This document shows, in pieces, positions 25,806 to 34,989 of a stretch of DNA of 58,456 nucleotides. The position numbers and the translations under genes were made by a program. The DNA comes from Desulfobacterales bacterium (lineage in GTDB: Bacteria; Desulfobacterota; Desulfobacteria; Desulfobacterales; Desulfosalsimonadaceae). Under the pieces are notes generated by a model. It was not told the origin of the DNA. It ran no database searches and saw nothing but the letters and a program-made list of their open reading frames with translations. The stretch's first letter is position 1, and every line of letters begins with the position of its first letter. The stretch spans positions 1 to 58,456 of the forward strand of contig JAGXKN010000019.1 in NCBI GenBank assembly GCA_018335195.1, in the 5' to 3' direction.

Positions 25806-25896
25806 GTCCGGCGCCGTGATCCGGGGCAATACAGCTTATGTATATCCGCTCAGTTCATGCACAATAAATCCTGTTGCCGCGAGTATAAAAAACAAA

Positions 25897-25920
25897 AACT
25901 GATTGACAACTCACTCAGTT
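25897..25920. promoter_or_regulatory. Operator-like dyad upstream of the TetR gene
   Basis: AACTGATTGA (25897-25906), a 4-bp spacer, then TCACTCAGTT (25911-25920): nine of ten positions are palindromic. A TTGACA (-35 candidate, 25903-25908) lies inside it. The position, 63 bp before the TetR start, fits autorepression and control of the efflux operon. Confidence 0.6.
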
Positions 25921-25982
25921 TTTGGCAGAAGCTGTTTTTTTTGGGTTTACCAGAATTTTCAAAAGCAACGGGCACGGCAAGT

Positions 25983-26579
25983 ATGGGGCGAAAAACGACA
26001 ATTATTGAAACGGCGACCCGGCTTTTTGCGCAAAAAGGGTTTGCCGAGGCTTCGACTGCGGAAATCGCGGAAACCGCCGGTGTCGCCCACGGGACCCTGT
26101 TTTATCATTTCAAAAACAAGCAGGGCATTATCCAGGAAATCTTTACCCGGGCCGGCTCGGTGTACCTGAGGGAACTGCGCAAAAGCATTGCCGAATACAA
26201 TACCGGCATGCGTCAAATCGAAGCCGCTCTTCGGTTTAACGAGGAATACAGCCGCCACCACAGCCAGGAAATCTTGATATTTCTCCGGATATTTCCGGAT
26301 CAACTGAAGGGGGATGCCCAAAGCCCCGAACGCGAATTTATCGACTCTATCCAGCAGCAGGTGATTGCAATTCTGCATGAAAGCCTGAGCGCCGGGATTG
26401 CAGACGGCACCATTGAATGCCGCGACATTGAGGAAACCGCCTGCGTGTTAAACAGCCTGATCTTCGGCGTCACCCATATGAGTCTGATGGCGCCGCGATA
26501 CACGCCTTCGCTGAGCGAAGGCGCCATTGCATTTTGCCGCCAGGCCCTGCAGCCGTCTGCATGCGCCGGGAAAAAATAA
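25983..26579 (+). CDS. TetR/AcrR-family repressor of the efflux operon
   Basis: This is a 198-residue regulator. Residues 1-50 form the TetR DNA-binding domain (TIIETATRLFAQKGFAEAST, AEIAETAGVAHGTLFYHF). The helical C-terminal ligand domain has no assignable ligand. I chose the ATG at 25983 because the family begins there, although the ribosome-binding site is weak; upstream in-frame starts add non-homologous sequence. It is the first gene of tetR-tolC-mfp-rnd-PII-like (34 bp to the next gene). It probably represses the operon through the dyad at 25897-25920. Confidence 0.88.
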   Translation: MGRKTTIIETATRLFAQKGFAEASTAEIAETAGVAHGTLFYHFKNKQGIIQEIFTRAGSVYLRELRKSIAEYNTGMRQIEAALRFNEEYSRHHSQEILIFLRIFPDQLKGDAQSPEREFIDSIQQQVIAILHESLSAGIADGTIECRDIEETACVLNSLIFGVTHMSLMAPRYTPSLSEGAIAFCRQALQPSACAGKK

Positions 26580-26613
26580 AAATGCCGATGATTATCTGAA
26601 AGGACGCAACCCC

Positions 26614-27969
26614 ATGATGAAACAATCGGGCAATATCCGGTTTATGATACTGGCCGCGCTTGTTTTTCTCCTGTTGATATCCACTGCCGCGGCTGCTGAA
26701 AACAACGGAAAAATCTCCCTGGAAAAGGCTTACCGCATCGCCCTGGAAGAAAACGAACAGGTCCGGATCTCGCGCCAGGATCTGCGCAAAGCCGAATCTG
26801 ACATCGCTGCGGCAACTTCCAATCTCTATCCCCAAATTACGGCGCGCGGGGCTTACACCCGGGAAAAGGAGTTCGATTTCTCCGGGGGCGCCGGCGGGGC
26901 CGGGTCCCTGTTCGAAACACCCGAGCAATACGGCACACTGACACTGCACCTGGATCAGCATGTTTACCAGTGGGGCAAGGTCTGGTCCAGCCGGCAGATT
27001 GCCGAACATTATTTCAAGGGATCGCGCTTCAGGCATTTACGCCGGGTCCAGGAAGTGCTCTACCAGGTCAGCACCCGGTATTACGAAGTTCTGTTGGGCA
27101 GAAGATCCATTGAAATCGCGGAAAACGCCTTAAAACGCGCCCGGCAGCAGTTGGCCCGCGCCCGGGCGCAATATGAGGTCGGCGTGCTTACCCGAACCGA
27201 CGTGCTGCGCGCCGAGGTCCAGGCCGCACAGAGCCGGGAACAGCTTGAACGGGCAAAAAATCAATACGATATTGCCAAAGAACGCCTTGCCCTGGAAATG
27301 GGTATCGAATCTGTGCCCGGCACGCTCAAAGAACCCGGGGAGCGCTCTTTTTCCCAGGCCCGGATTCCGGACTTGTATGACACGGCCCTGGAAAACCGGC
27401 AGGATTTCAACCAGGCCCAAAAACAACTCCTGGCTGCAAAAGAACGGGTGAACTTTGAACAGGCGGATTATTTCCCCAACATCAGCCTGACCGGCGAATA
27501 CACCCGGACCGACGAAGAAGCCCTGTTTTACGGCGAACCCTACGACTGGCAGGCCAGCGTGGTGGTCTCCTACCCCTTGTTTACCGGCTGGAAAACCAGT
27601 GCGGAAGTCGACCGGGCCAAATCCGAAAAAACTCAGGCAGAATACTCGCTTGCCAGGCTCCGCAAACAGATCCGCAACGAAGTGCGAAGTGTATACCTGG
27701 ATATCCAAACCCAACAGAAAGTCATAGACCAGCTGGAACAGCAGGTGCAGTCCGCACGGCGCAACTACAAGCAGGTCACGGCGCAGTTCGAGGAAGGGCT
27801 GGTAACCGCGGTGGACCAGGTGGATGCCTTCACCGCCCTGAACGAAGCGGAAAACCGCCTGGCCCAGGCCTATTACACCTATCAGCTCGACCTGCTTCGC
27901 CTGAAGCTGGCAACCGGAACATTTCAAAGCGATCTGCTGGAAAAGGAGAGACTCAATGAAAACGGGTAA
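26614..27969 (+). CDS. TolC-family outer membrane efflux channel
   Basis: This is a 451-residue protein with an N-terminal signal peptide (FMILAALVFLLLISTAAAAE) and two OEP repeats (NGKISLEKAYRIALEENEQ and the later ENRQDFNQAQKQLLAAKERV). Long coiled-coil helices include GVLTRTDVLRAEVQAAQSR and GLVTAVDQVDAFTALNEAE. It forms the outer-membrane duct of the tripartite pump encoded downstream. I chose the ATG at 26614 because AAAGGACG lies 8 bp upstream and the signal peptide begins there. It overlaps the next gene by 14 bp. Confidence 0.92.
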   Translation: MMKQSGNIRFMILAALVFLLLISTAAAAENNGKISLEKAYRIALEENEQVRISRQDLRKAESDIAAATSNLYPQITARGAYTREKEFDFSGGAGGAGSLFETPEQYGTLTLHLDQHVYQWGKVWSSRQIAEHYFKGSRFRHLRRVQEVLYQVSTRYYEVLLGRRSIEIAENALKRARQQLARARAQYEVGVLTRTDVLRAEVQAAQSREQLERAKNQYDIAKERLALEMGIESVPGTLKEPGERSFSQARIPDLYDTALENRQDFNQAQKQLLAAKERVNFEQADYFPNISLTGEYTRTDEEALFYGEPYDWQASVVVSYPLFTGWKTSAEVDRAKSEKTQAEYSLARLRKQIRNEVRSVYLDIQTQQKVIDQLEQQVQSARRNYKQVTAQFEEGLVTAVDQVDAFTALNEAENRLAQAYYTYQLDLLRLKLATGTFQSDLLEKERLNENG

Positions 27970-29074
27970 AACAAAAGGCGGCCAAAGCCTTTGCCGCAGT
28001 CTTGGAATTGCGGCATTCGCAATACTGCTGATGTGTGCCGGGGGATGCGGGGGCCCCGAAAACCCGCAGGCGGAAAAGGAAGACGAGGATTCCGGATCCT
28101 GTGTAAACGTTGATCGGACACAGGTTGAAACCGCGGACCTCGAGGAAATTATCCAGGCTATCGGCAGCATCGAGGCATTCCAAACAGTGGCGGTCCATCC
28201 GGAAACCGGCGGTATTATCGAATCCGTACATTTTGAAGAAGGCCGGAAGGTAAAAAAAGGTGACCTGCTCTTTACCATTGATGACGCCAAAATTCAGGCC
28301 CAGCTCGAGGCCCGGCAGGCCGCCCTGGAAGAAGCCGAGGCCAACCGGGAAAACGCACGCCTAGTTTACCAGCGCCGCCAACGTCTTTATGAACAAGAAG
28401 TCGGCACAGAGGAAGCACGCGATGAAGCCCGAACCCGGTACCAGGCATTAACGGCACAGGTCAAACGGCTCAAAGCGGAAATCGAAAGCATCAGGGAAAC
28501 CCTGGCAGACACCCGGGTGCGTGCCCCGTTTGATGGCTTTACCGGAGAGCGCCGGGTGGATCAGGGACAATTGGTGAATACCGATATCCAGTTGACCTCG
28601 ATTGTACAGACCGCCCGCCTGGAGATCGCTTTTACAGTGCCGGAGCGCTACACCGGGCAGGTCCGCACCGGCCAGGAAATCCGGGTAACCACCGCGGCAT
28701 ATCCGGACAAGACGTTTTCCGGCACGGTTGATTTCGTGGATCCGCAAATCGCGCCGGCAACCCGCAGCCTGCGGATCAAGGCCCGGATGGACAACCCGGA
28801 CAACATCCTGCGCCCGGGCGGGTTTGTTACCGTGGAGCTCATCACCGGAGTCCGCGAAAACGTGCTCACCATTCCGGAGGAAGCTCTGATCCCGACGCGT
28901 ACCGGGTACATGGTCTTTGCGATCGAGGATTTGCGCGCAAACGGCCGGGAGGTTGAAATCGGACTGCGCAGGCCCGGTACCGTAGAAATCACCGGCGGGC
29001 TCGAAAAAGGCGAAACAATTGTCCAGGCAGGCCATATCTCACTGTATGAAGGGGCTGAAGTCTGTCCGGAATAA
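27956..29074 (+). CDS. RND efflux periplasmic adaptor (membrane fusion protein)
   Basis: This is a 372-residue lipoprotein adaptor. The signal peptide ends in a lipobox-like LLMCAGGC. A barrel-sandwich hybrid domain (VHPETGGIIESVHFEEGRKV) is split by a coiled-coil hairpin (ALEEAEANRENARLVYQRRQ). The lipoyl half returns at TRVRAPFDGFTGERRVDQGQ. Beta-barrel and membrane-proximal domains follow. It links the TolC channel with the RND pump. The start overlaps the tolC stop by 14 bp. Confidence 0.93.
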   Translation: MKTGKTKGGQSLCRSLGIAAFAILLMCAGGCGGPENPQAEKEDEDSGSCVNVDRTQVETADLEEIIQAIGSIEAFQTVAVHPETGGIIESVHFEEGRKVKKGDLLFTIDDAKIQAQLEARQAALEEAEANRENARLVYQRRQRLYEQEVGTEEARDEARTRYQALTAQVKRLKAEIESIRETLADTRVRAPFDGFTGERRVDQGQLVNTDIQLTSIVQTARLEIAFTVPERYTGQVRTGQEIRVTTAAYPDKTFSGTVDFVDPQIAPATRSLRIKARMDNPDNILRPGGFVTVELITGVRENVLTIPEEALIPTRTGYMVFAIEDLRANGREVEIGLRRPGTVEITGGLEKGETIVQAGHISLYEGAEVCPE

Positions 29075-29087
29075 AGCGTTTCAGGGA

Positions 29088-29135
29088 TTATGTGGTTAAG
29101 TGATGATGTGCTTATGTGCTTACGTGATTACGTGA
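29088..29135. repeat. Six tandem 8-bp units, consensus TTAYGTGM
   Basis: TTATGTGG, TTAAGTGA, TGATGTGC, TTATGTGC, TTACGTGA and TTACGTGA follow without a gap, in the 86-bp spacer between the adaptor and pump genes. Confidence 0.85.
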
Positions 29136-29160
29136 TTAAAGATAAGGTATACGATCGATT

Positions 29161-32100
29161 ATGATCTGGAATCTATGCATCCGCAGGCCCGTGTTGACCA
29201 CGGTTTTTTTTCTGGTCGTTTTCATTTTCGGCATCTTCGGCTACAACCAGATGCCCATCCGGCAGTTTCCGGACGTGGATTTTCCCATTGTCAACGTCAG
29301 TGCAGTACTGCCGGGCGCCGACCCCGAGGTCATCGAAATCGAGGTAATCGAACCCCTGGAAGAGCAGTTAAACACCATCGAGGGGATCAAGGAGATCAAG
29401 TCCACCAGCCGGGAACAGGTGGGCACGGTAACGGTGGAATTCGAACTCTACCGCGACATTGACCTGGCGGCCCAGGACGTGCGCGACCGGGTCACCCAGG
29501 CACGGCCCGACATGGCAGACGGAATCGAGGAGCCGGTGATCCAGAAGGTGGATCCGGACGCCCGCTCCGTGATGTGGATTTCAATTCAGGGGGACAAGCG
29601 CTGGGATACCGTCCGGATGACCGAATATGCCGATACCGTGGTAAAAAACCGGCTGGAACGGCTGCCCGGGGTGGGCCAGATATATATCGGCGGCGAGCGC
29701 AAATACGCCGTGCGCATCAATCTCGATCCCGGTAAACTGGCGGCCCACAACCTGACTGTCCAGGATGTGGTCGAAAAGCTGCAGGCCCAGAACGTGGACA
29801 TCCCTTCGGGCCGGATTGAAAGCCGGGAACGCGAATTTCTGATCAAAACCGAGGGCAGATTTTCCTCTGCCGAGCCGTTTAACGACATTATCATCACCCA
29901 TAAACAAGGTGGGCCGGTACGGCTGGCAGACGTGGGCGAGGCGGTCGACGGGGTGGAAAACGACCGCAACGTGGCCCGCTACCGGCAGGAAAAATCCGTG
30001 GGCCTGGGCGTTGTCAAGCAGTCGGATGCCAATCTCGTGGAAGTCGTCGAGCGGGTCAGAAATGAAATGCAGTCGGTGGAAGCCGATTTTCCGCCGGGAC
30101 TGAAATACGAGATTGCCTCGGATGATTCCCAGTTTGTCAGTGAAAACATCTTTGACCTGCTCACCACCATTTTTATGGCCACCGGGCTGGTGGCTGTGGT
30201 GATCCTGTTTTTCCTGGGATCCCTGCGGGGAACCCTGATTGCCGGCATCACGATTCCCACATCCCTTCTGGCGGGCATGGCGGCCATCTACTACATGGGA
30301 TTTTCCATAAACGTGATCACCCTGCTGGGCCTGATCCTCGTGGTCGGCCTCGTGGTCGATGACGCCATCGTCGTGCTTGAAAGCTGCTACCGGCACATGG
30401 AATACGGCGCGGACTCCAAACCCGCCGCCCGGAGCGGAACCACAGAAATCGCATTTGCGGCTATCGCAAACTCCCTTTCGCTTTTGGCCGTTTTCATCCC
30501 CGTGGCCTTCATGCCGGGGATGATCGGCCGGTTCTTTTTCGAGTTCGGCATTACCGTGGCCGCCACGGTGCTGGCCTCGACCATAACCGCCCTGACACTG
30601 ACGCCCATGCTCTGCTCACGCTATCTCCGGGTGGCTTCGACCGCTGCAAAGCGACCGGTGCTGTTCCGCGTCACGGAAACCTTTTTCAAGGCGCTGGAAA
30701 AAATTTACCACCCCCTGCTAAACACCGCTCTCAGACAGCGCGCGATCACAGTGGCAATTGCAATTCTTGCCCTGTTCACGGGAATTTTCTTTCTCACGGG
30801 CCTGGAAACCGAATTTGCCCCCAGCTCGGATCAGGGTCAGTTCATGATTTCATATGAGACCGTGGAAGGCGCAACCCTTGCCAATACCGAGCGCTACGGC
30901 GCACAGATCGAGAAAATCCTGGCGGATACAAAGGAGATCCGCTCCTTTTTCATGGCCATCGGAATGGCCAGACAGGGCCCGGGCAAGGTAAATGAAGGCA
31001 TGGTGTTTGTACGCCTGGACCACTATACCGAAAGGCAGCGAAGCCAGGCGGCCGTCGTGAACGAACTCCGACAGAGAATAAGCCAATTAACCGGGGTGCG
31101 CGGCTACGTGATCGAGTCCGGCGGTCCCGGCCCGGCCGAAGCCCCGCTGCAGCTTGTGCTCAACAACCCGGACATCAGAAAGCTTGCCCAAGCCCAGGAA
31201 CAGGTCATGCAATGGATGCGGACCCAGCCGGAATTTGCCGGGGTGCGTTCCAACATGAAGCTGAACAAACCGGAGGTGCAGGTATCAATCGATCGGCAGA
31301 AGGCAGAGGAGATGGGCGTTACCGTGGCGGAAATCGGAAACACAATGCGATTTCTCTTCGGGGAACCAAATATCACGGAAATTGAAAGACAGGGCGAACG
31401 CTACGAGGTAATCCCGCAAATCGCATCACAACAAAATGTTCCGGAAAAGATCAACAGCCTCTACATACGCAACAAGGCCGGAAAAATGGTGAATATGGCC
31501 AACCTGGTGGATCTCGAAGAAGGCATCGGCCCCAGCGAAATTCACCATTTCAACCGGGGGCGTTCAACCACGATCAGCTCGGATCTGCCGCCTGACGTAC
31601 CCCTGGGCACGGCCCTGGCAAAAGTTGAAAATTACATCGACACCGAGATCCCCCCTGAATTTAAAAGCGCGATCACGGGACAGTCGCGGGATTTCCGTGA
31701 ATCATTTTTTTACCTGACCATGGCCCTGCTGTTTGCCGTGGTCTTTATTTTCCTGGTCATGTCCGGGCAGTTTGAATCCTTTCTCCATCCCCTGACGATC
31801 CTGATGTCGCTGCCCCTGGCCGGGGTGGGGGCATTCGGCGCCCTGTGGGCCCTGGGCATGACCATGAACATATTCTCATTTATCGGCATTATCATGCTGC
31901 TGGGACTTGTTACCAAAAACGCAATTCTGCTGGTGGATTATGCCAACGTGCTGGTGGCACGGGGCAACCCCGTCATGGAAGCCGCACGCCAGGCCGCCCG
32001 GGTGAGGTTCCGCCCCGTGCTGATGACCGCAATTTCCACCATTCTGGGAATGTTGCCCATTGCCCTGGGTTACGGGGCCGGCGGCGAAGCCCGGGCGCCC

Positions 32101-32277
32101 ATGGGTGTGGCCATTTCCATGGGCATGCTTGCTGCCACCGCCTTGACCCTGCTGGTCATTCCCGTAGTCTACACCCTGTTTGACGCCCTGCAGGTAAAAA
32201 TAATGCGCCACAGGCTGATCAGCCTCGTGGCAGCGGGAATCATTGCAGCATTGCTGGCAATGTATATGATTTTCTAA
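29161..32277 (+). CDS. RND multidrug efflux transporter (AcrB/HAE1 family)
   Basis: This is a 1038-residue inner-membrane proton-driven pump. The first transmembrane helix begins PVLTTVFFLVVFIFGIFGYN, followed by a large periplasmic loop. Then come TM helices with GLVVDDAIVVLESCYRHMEY (proton-relay Asp pair) and TLTPMLCSRYL. The second half repeats this (GLVTKNAILLVDYAN, RFRPVLMTAISTILGMLPIA). Length and motifs fit HAE1 multidrug pumps rather than metal pumps. The substrate is unknown. No strong Shine-Dalgarno precedes the ATG (AAGGTAT about 12 bp before). Confidence 0.94.
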   Translation: MIWNLCIRRPVLTTVFFLVVFIFGIFGYNQMPIRQFPDVDFPIVNVSAVLPGADPEVIEIEVIEPLEEQLNTIEGIKEIKSTSREQVGTVTVEFELYRDIDLAAQDVRDRVTQARPDMADGIEEPVIQKVDPDARSVMWISIQGDKRWDTVRMTEYADTVVKNRLERLPGVGQIYIGGERKYAVRINLDPGKLAAHNLTVQDVVEKLQAQNVDIPSGRIESREREFLIKTEGRFSSAEPFNDIIITHKQGGPVRLADVGEAVDGVENDRNVARYRQEKSVGLGVVKQSDANLVEVVERVRNEMQSVEADFPPGLKYEIASDDSQFVSENIFDLLTTIFMATGLVAVVILFFLGSLRGTLIAGITIPTSLLAGMAAIYYMGFSINVITLLGLILVVGLVVDDAIVVLESCYRHMEYGADSKPAARSGTTEIAFAAIANSLSLLAVFIPVAFMPGMIGRFFFEFGITVAATVLASTITALTLTPMLCSRYLRVASTAAKRPVLFRVTETFFKALEKIYHPLLNTALRQRAITVAIAILALFTGIFFLTGLETEFAPSSDQGQFMISYETVEGATLANTERYGAQIEKILADTKEIRSFFMAIGMARQGPGKVNEGMVFVRLDHYTERQRSQAAVVNELRQRISQLTGVRGYVIESGGPGPAEAPLQLVLNNPDIRKLAQAQEQVMQWMRTQPEFAGVRSNMKLNKPEVQVSIDRQKAEEMGVTVAEIGNTMRFLFGEPNITEIERQGERYEVIPQIASQQNVPEKINSLYIRNKAGKMVNMANLVDLEEGIGPSEIHHFNRGRSTTISSDLPPDVPLGTALAKVENYIDTEIPPEFKSAITGQSRDFRESFFYLTMALLFAVVFIFLVMSGQFESFLHPLTILMSLPLAGVGAFGALWALGMTMNIFSFIGIIMLLGLVTKNAILLVDYANVLVARGNPVMEAARQAARVRFRPVLMTAISTILGMLPIALGYGAGGEARAPMGVAISMGMLAATALTLLVIPVVYTLFDALQVKIMRHRLISLVAAGIIAALLAMYMIF

Positions 32278-32295
32278 AACCAAAAGGAACGCGTC

Positions 32296-32586
32296 ATGAA
32301 ATTCATGCATATCACGTTTCACTTTGAATATGCCGACAATATCGAACAAATCCTGGATCGCCACGAGATCGAAAACTTTGTTCGTTATCCCATGCGCGAA
32401 GGCCGGGATCGGGATGGAAAGCACTACGGCACTCAGGTTTATCCGGGCAGCACCACCGTGGTTCAGGCACAGGTGCCCGATGATCAGGTCGCGGACATGC
32501 TCCGGGACTTAAAGGCGTTCCGGGATAAAAAAAACTCGCACCGTCATCTGGAAGCCCTGGTGCTGCCCATTGAGCAGCGGCTTTAG
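32296..32586 (+). CDS. Small PII-like, transporter-associated protein
   Basis: This is a 96-residue protein, MKFMHITFHFEYADNIEQIL, with a ferredoxin-like alternation of strands and helices and a HRHLEALVLPIEQ end. It resembles the PG0541-type transporter-associated family found beside RND pumps, and more loosely DUF3240. AAGGAACG precedes the ATG and it starts 18 bp after the pump, so it is the last gene of the efflux operon. It may regulate the pump post-translationally; this is inference from position and fold. Confidence 0.6.
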   Translation: MKFMHITFHFEYADNIEQILDRHEIENFVRYPMREGRDRDGKHYGTQVYPGSTTVVQAQVPDDQVADMLRDLKAFRDKKNSHRHLEALVLPIEQRL

Positions 32587-32642
32587 GAGGAGTGCGAAGA
32601 AAAGGTCCCGGACAGACGATTCAAATGCCTACCCGGCGGGTC

Positions 32643-34967
32643 TCAGGACAGAAACCGCTGAAGCACCTGGATCAGCTCCGGCCTCCGGATGGGCTTGGAG
32701 ATATAGTCATTCATGCCGGCAGACAGGCATTCCTCCTTGTGTTCGGCCATGGCATGGGCGGTCATGGCAACCACCGGAATATCGGTAAATCCTTTTTCCC
32801 GGAGCGCTGAAAACGCTTCGAAACCGTCCATTTCCGGCATCTGGATATCCATGAAAATCAAATCGTATACCGCCGGGTCCCGGGAAAACATGTCCACCAC
32901 TTCCGTGCCTGTGCCGGCCAGAGCAACACGGCATCCAAGCTTGCGCAGCATCATCTGGATCAGTTTCTGGTTGACCGCGTTGTCCTCGGCCACCAGCACG
33001 CCGTAGTCCGAAAAGTCTTCCTGCACGCCCTGCCGGGACTCTTTTTTAATCGGTTCGCCGGTTTTCTTTTCCCCGGCCAGCATGTCGACCAGCACCTGAA
33101 ACAGCCGCTCCCGCCGGATCGGCTTTACCAGCGACTGGTCGAATCCGGCCTGGGCAAACAGCTCGGGGTCGCGCTCCACAAGATAGGAGGCGGCGATCAA
33201 CGGCAGATTCGAAATGCTGGCATTTTCCGAAGCCCGCACCTGCCGGGCCACCTCGTATCCGCTCATGCCCGGCATGTGAATGTCAATAATACATGCGTCA
33301 AAGGGATTTCCCGCCACGATCGCCCGCTGGAGCGTGGGCACCACTTCCATGCCGTTTCGCAGGTCCGAGACCCGGAGACCGGCGGAATACAGCGCATTTT
33401 TGAGCAAATCGAGGTTGGCCTGGTTATCGTCCACGATCAGGATCTGCCGGCCGGCAATCGGGGCAGTGACTTCCTGCCAGGACACCCCTTTGTCAGAACG
33501 TTCAAACCAGGCGGTAAAGTGAAAGGTGCTGCCCACGTCCACTTCGCTTTCCAGCCGGATATCGCCTCCCATCAATTGGGCCAGTTGACGGGAGATGGAC
33601 AGGCCCAGGCCGGTGCCGCCGTATTTGCGGGTGGTAGACCCGTCTGCCTGGTGAAAGGGTTCGAAAATCCGGGCCTGCTTGTCTTCGGAAATGCCGATTC
33701 CCGAGTCCTTAACCGTGGCATGGATCTGCAGGCGGTTTTCACTTTGCTCGCCCACGTGGAGCCCGAGCGTGATTTCCCCGGACTCGGTAAACTTTGGGGC
33801 GTTACCCATCAGGTTGAGCAGCACCTGCTGAAACCGGATGGGGTCGCCTTTCAAATAGGAAGGCAACCCCTGGTCCACCCGGCAGATCAGTTCAATGGGT
33901 TTTTCCCCGATCTGGGGCCGAATCAGCTCGCACACGTCATAGGCAAGCAGCTCCGGGGAAAAGTCAATATGTTCCAGGTCGAGTTCCCCGGATTCGATTT
34001 TTGAAAAATCCAGGATATCGTTGATCAGGCTCAGCAGGGCCTCGCTGCTGTTTCGAATGGTTTTGGCGAAATCCAGCTGGGTTTCATCCAGGGAGGTGTC
34101 AATTAACATGTCCGTGAAACCGAGCACGGCATTTAAAGGTGTGCGCACTTCATGGCTGACATTGGCCAGAAACTGACTTTTGGCCTGGTTGGCCTCTTCT
34201 GCGTTTTTGGCATGGATCCGGGCCTCTTCCATGGCTTCCCGGAGCTGCCTGTTTGCGCGCATTAAATCCGCGGTGCGCTCCTTGACCATTTCGTCAAGAT
34301 TGTCCCGATGCCGTTTGAGCTCCTGCCCGGTGCGCTTGTGCTCCTCGATTTCCTTTTCAAGCGCTTCGTTTTTACTTTGCAGCTCCCGGGTCAGGACCTC
34401 GTTTCGCTCGAAAACCCAGGAAAACCGGCGCAGCAAGTTTTTTTCAATCTTCTGATCCAGCCGGCTTTCGGCCTCTCTTTGTTCGAGTTCGTCGAGCCGT
34501 GCATGAATCCGGGAAATCAGGTTCAGCCAGGGCCGCCAGTGTCTGGGCACCCGCTGTATTGCCCGGGCATCTGCTTCGGCGGACCGGGGATGCAGCGCCA
34601 GATGCTTGATCAAATACTTTGCGGGATTGATAAACAGGCTGTATAACAGCCAGACTGTGGCGGCCAGGAGGATCAGCCCGGCACCTCCGGGCATCATTGC
34701 CCATAAACCCGCGCCCCGGATCCAGGCATCCGTGGCTGCTGCCCCCAGAAGACCCGCGATCAGGATAACCAGAAGCCAGAAGCCCCACTCGTATCGCCTG
34801 GCAAACCTCACCCCAGGTTGTGAAAAACGCTTTTTATCCGACCCGGCTGGTTCCTGCGTTTTTCTGTCAACAGTATCTTCCGGGATCTTTTCATCCGGAT
34901 CTTCAGACACGACAATCTCTTTATTTTCTTGGCTGATGAGGGTCCGCCTTTTCATCATTAACGACAT
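32643..34967 (-). CDS. Hybrid sensor histidine kinase with two receiver domains
   Basis: This is about 774 residues. A charged N-terminal tail precedes two transmembrane helices (about residues 64-86 and 93-115) with almost no periplasmic loop and no recognised sensor domain. A long coiled coil follows, then the HisKA H-box FLANVSHEVRTPLNAVLGF (His about 269) and HATPase (N box NLMGNAPKF, G1 KDSGIGISED, G2 GTGLGLSIS). Receiver 1 is ILIVDDNQANLDLL with IIDIHMPGMSG. Receiver 2 is GVLVAEDNAVNQKLI with LIFMDIQMPEMDG. Starts at 34979 (GTG), 34967, 34958 and 34955 are all possible. It lies about 20 bp after the FHA gene and is probably co-transcribed with it. A separate Hpt protein is encoded at 37856. 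Confidence 0.9.
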   Translation of the reverse strand: MSLMMKRRTLISQENKEIVVSEDPDEKIPEDTVDRKTQEPAGSDKKRFSQPGVRFARRYEWGFWLLVILIAGLLGAAATDAWIRGAGLWAMMPGGAGLILLAATVWLLYSLFINPAKYLIKHLALHPRSAEADARAIQRVPRHWRPWLNLISRIHARLDELEQREAESRLDQKIEKNLLRRFSWVFERNEVLTRELQSKNEALEKEIEEHKRTGQELKRHRDNLDEMVKERTADLMRANRQLREAMEEARIHAKNAEEANQAKSQFLANVSHEVRTPLNAVLGFTDMLIDTSLDETQLDFAKTIRNSSEALLSLINDILDFSKIESGELDLEHIDFSPELLAYDVCELIRPQIGEKPIELICRVDQGLPSYLKGDPIRFQQVLLNLMGNAPKFTESGEITLGLHVGEQSENRLQIHATVKDSGIGISEDKQARIFEPFHQADGSTTRKYGGTGLGLSISRQLAQLMGGDIRLESEVDVGSTFHFTAWFERSDKGVSWQEVTAPIAGRQILIVDDNQANLDLLKNALYSAGLRVSDLRNGMEVVPTLQRAIVAGNPFDACIIDIHMPGMSGYEVARQVRASENASISNLPLIAASYLVERDPELFAQAGFDQSLVKPIRRERLFQVLVDMLAGEKKTGEPIKKESRQGVQEDFSDYGVLVAEDNAVNQKLIQMMLRKLGCRVALAGTGTEVVDMFSRDPAVYDLIFMDIQMPEMDGFEAFSALREKGFTDIPVVAMTAHAMAEHKEECLSAGMNDYISKPIRRPELIQVLQRFLS

Positions 34968-34989
34968 GCATCCGTGCACCCGGCACGAT

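Noticed and set aside
29088-29135. CRISPR array
   Set aside because: Units are 8 bp and contiguous, without spacers; this is a simple tandem repeat.
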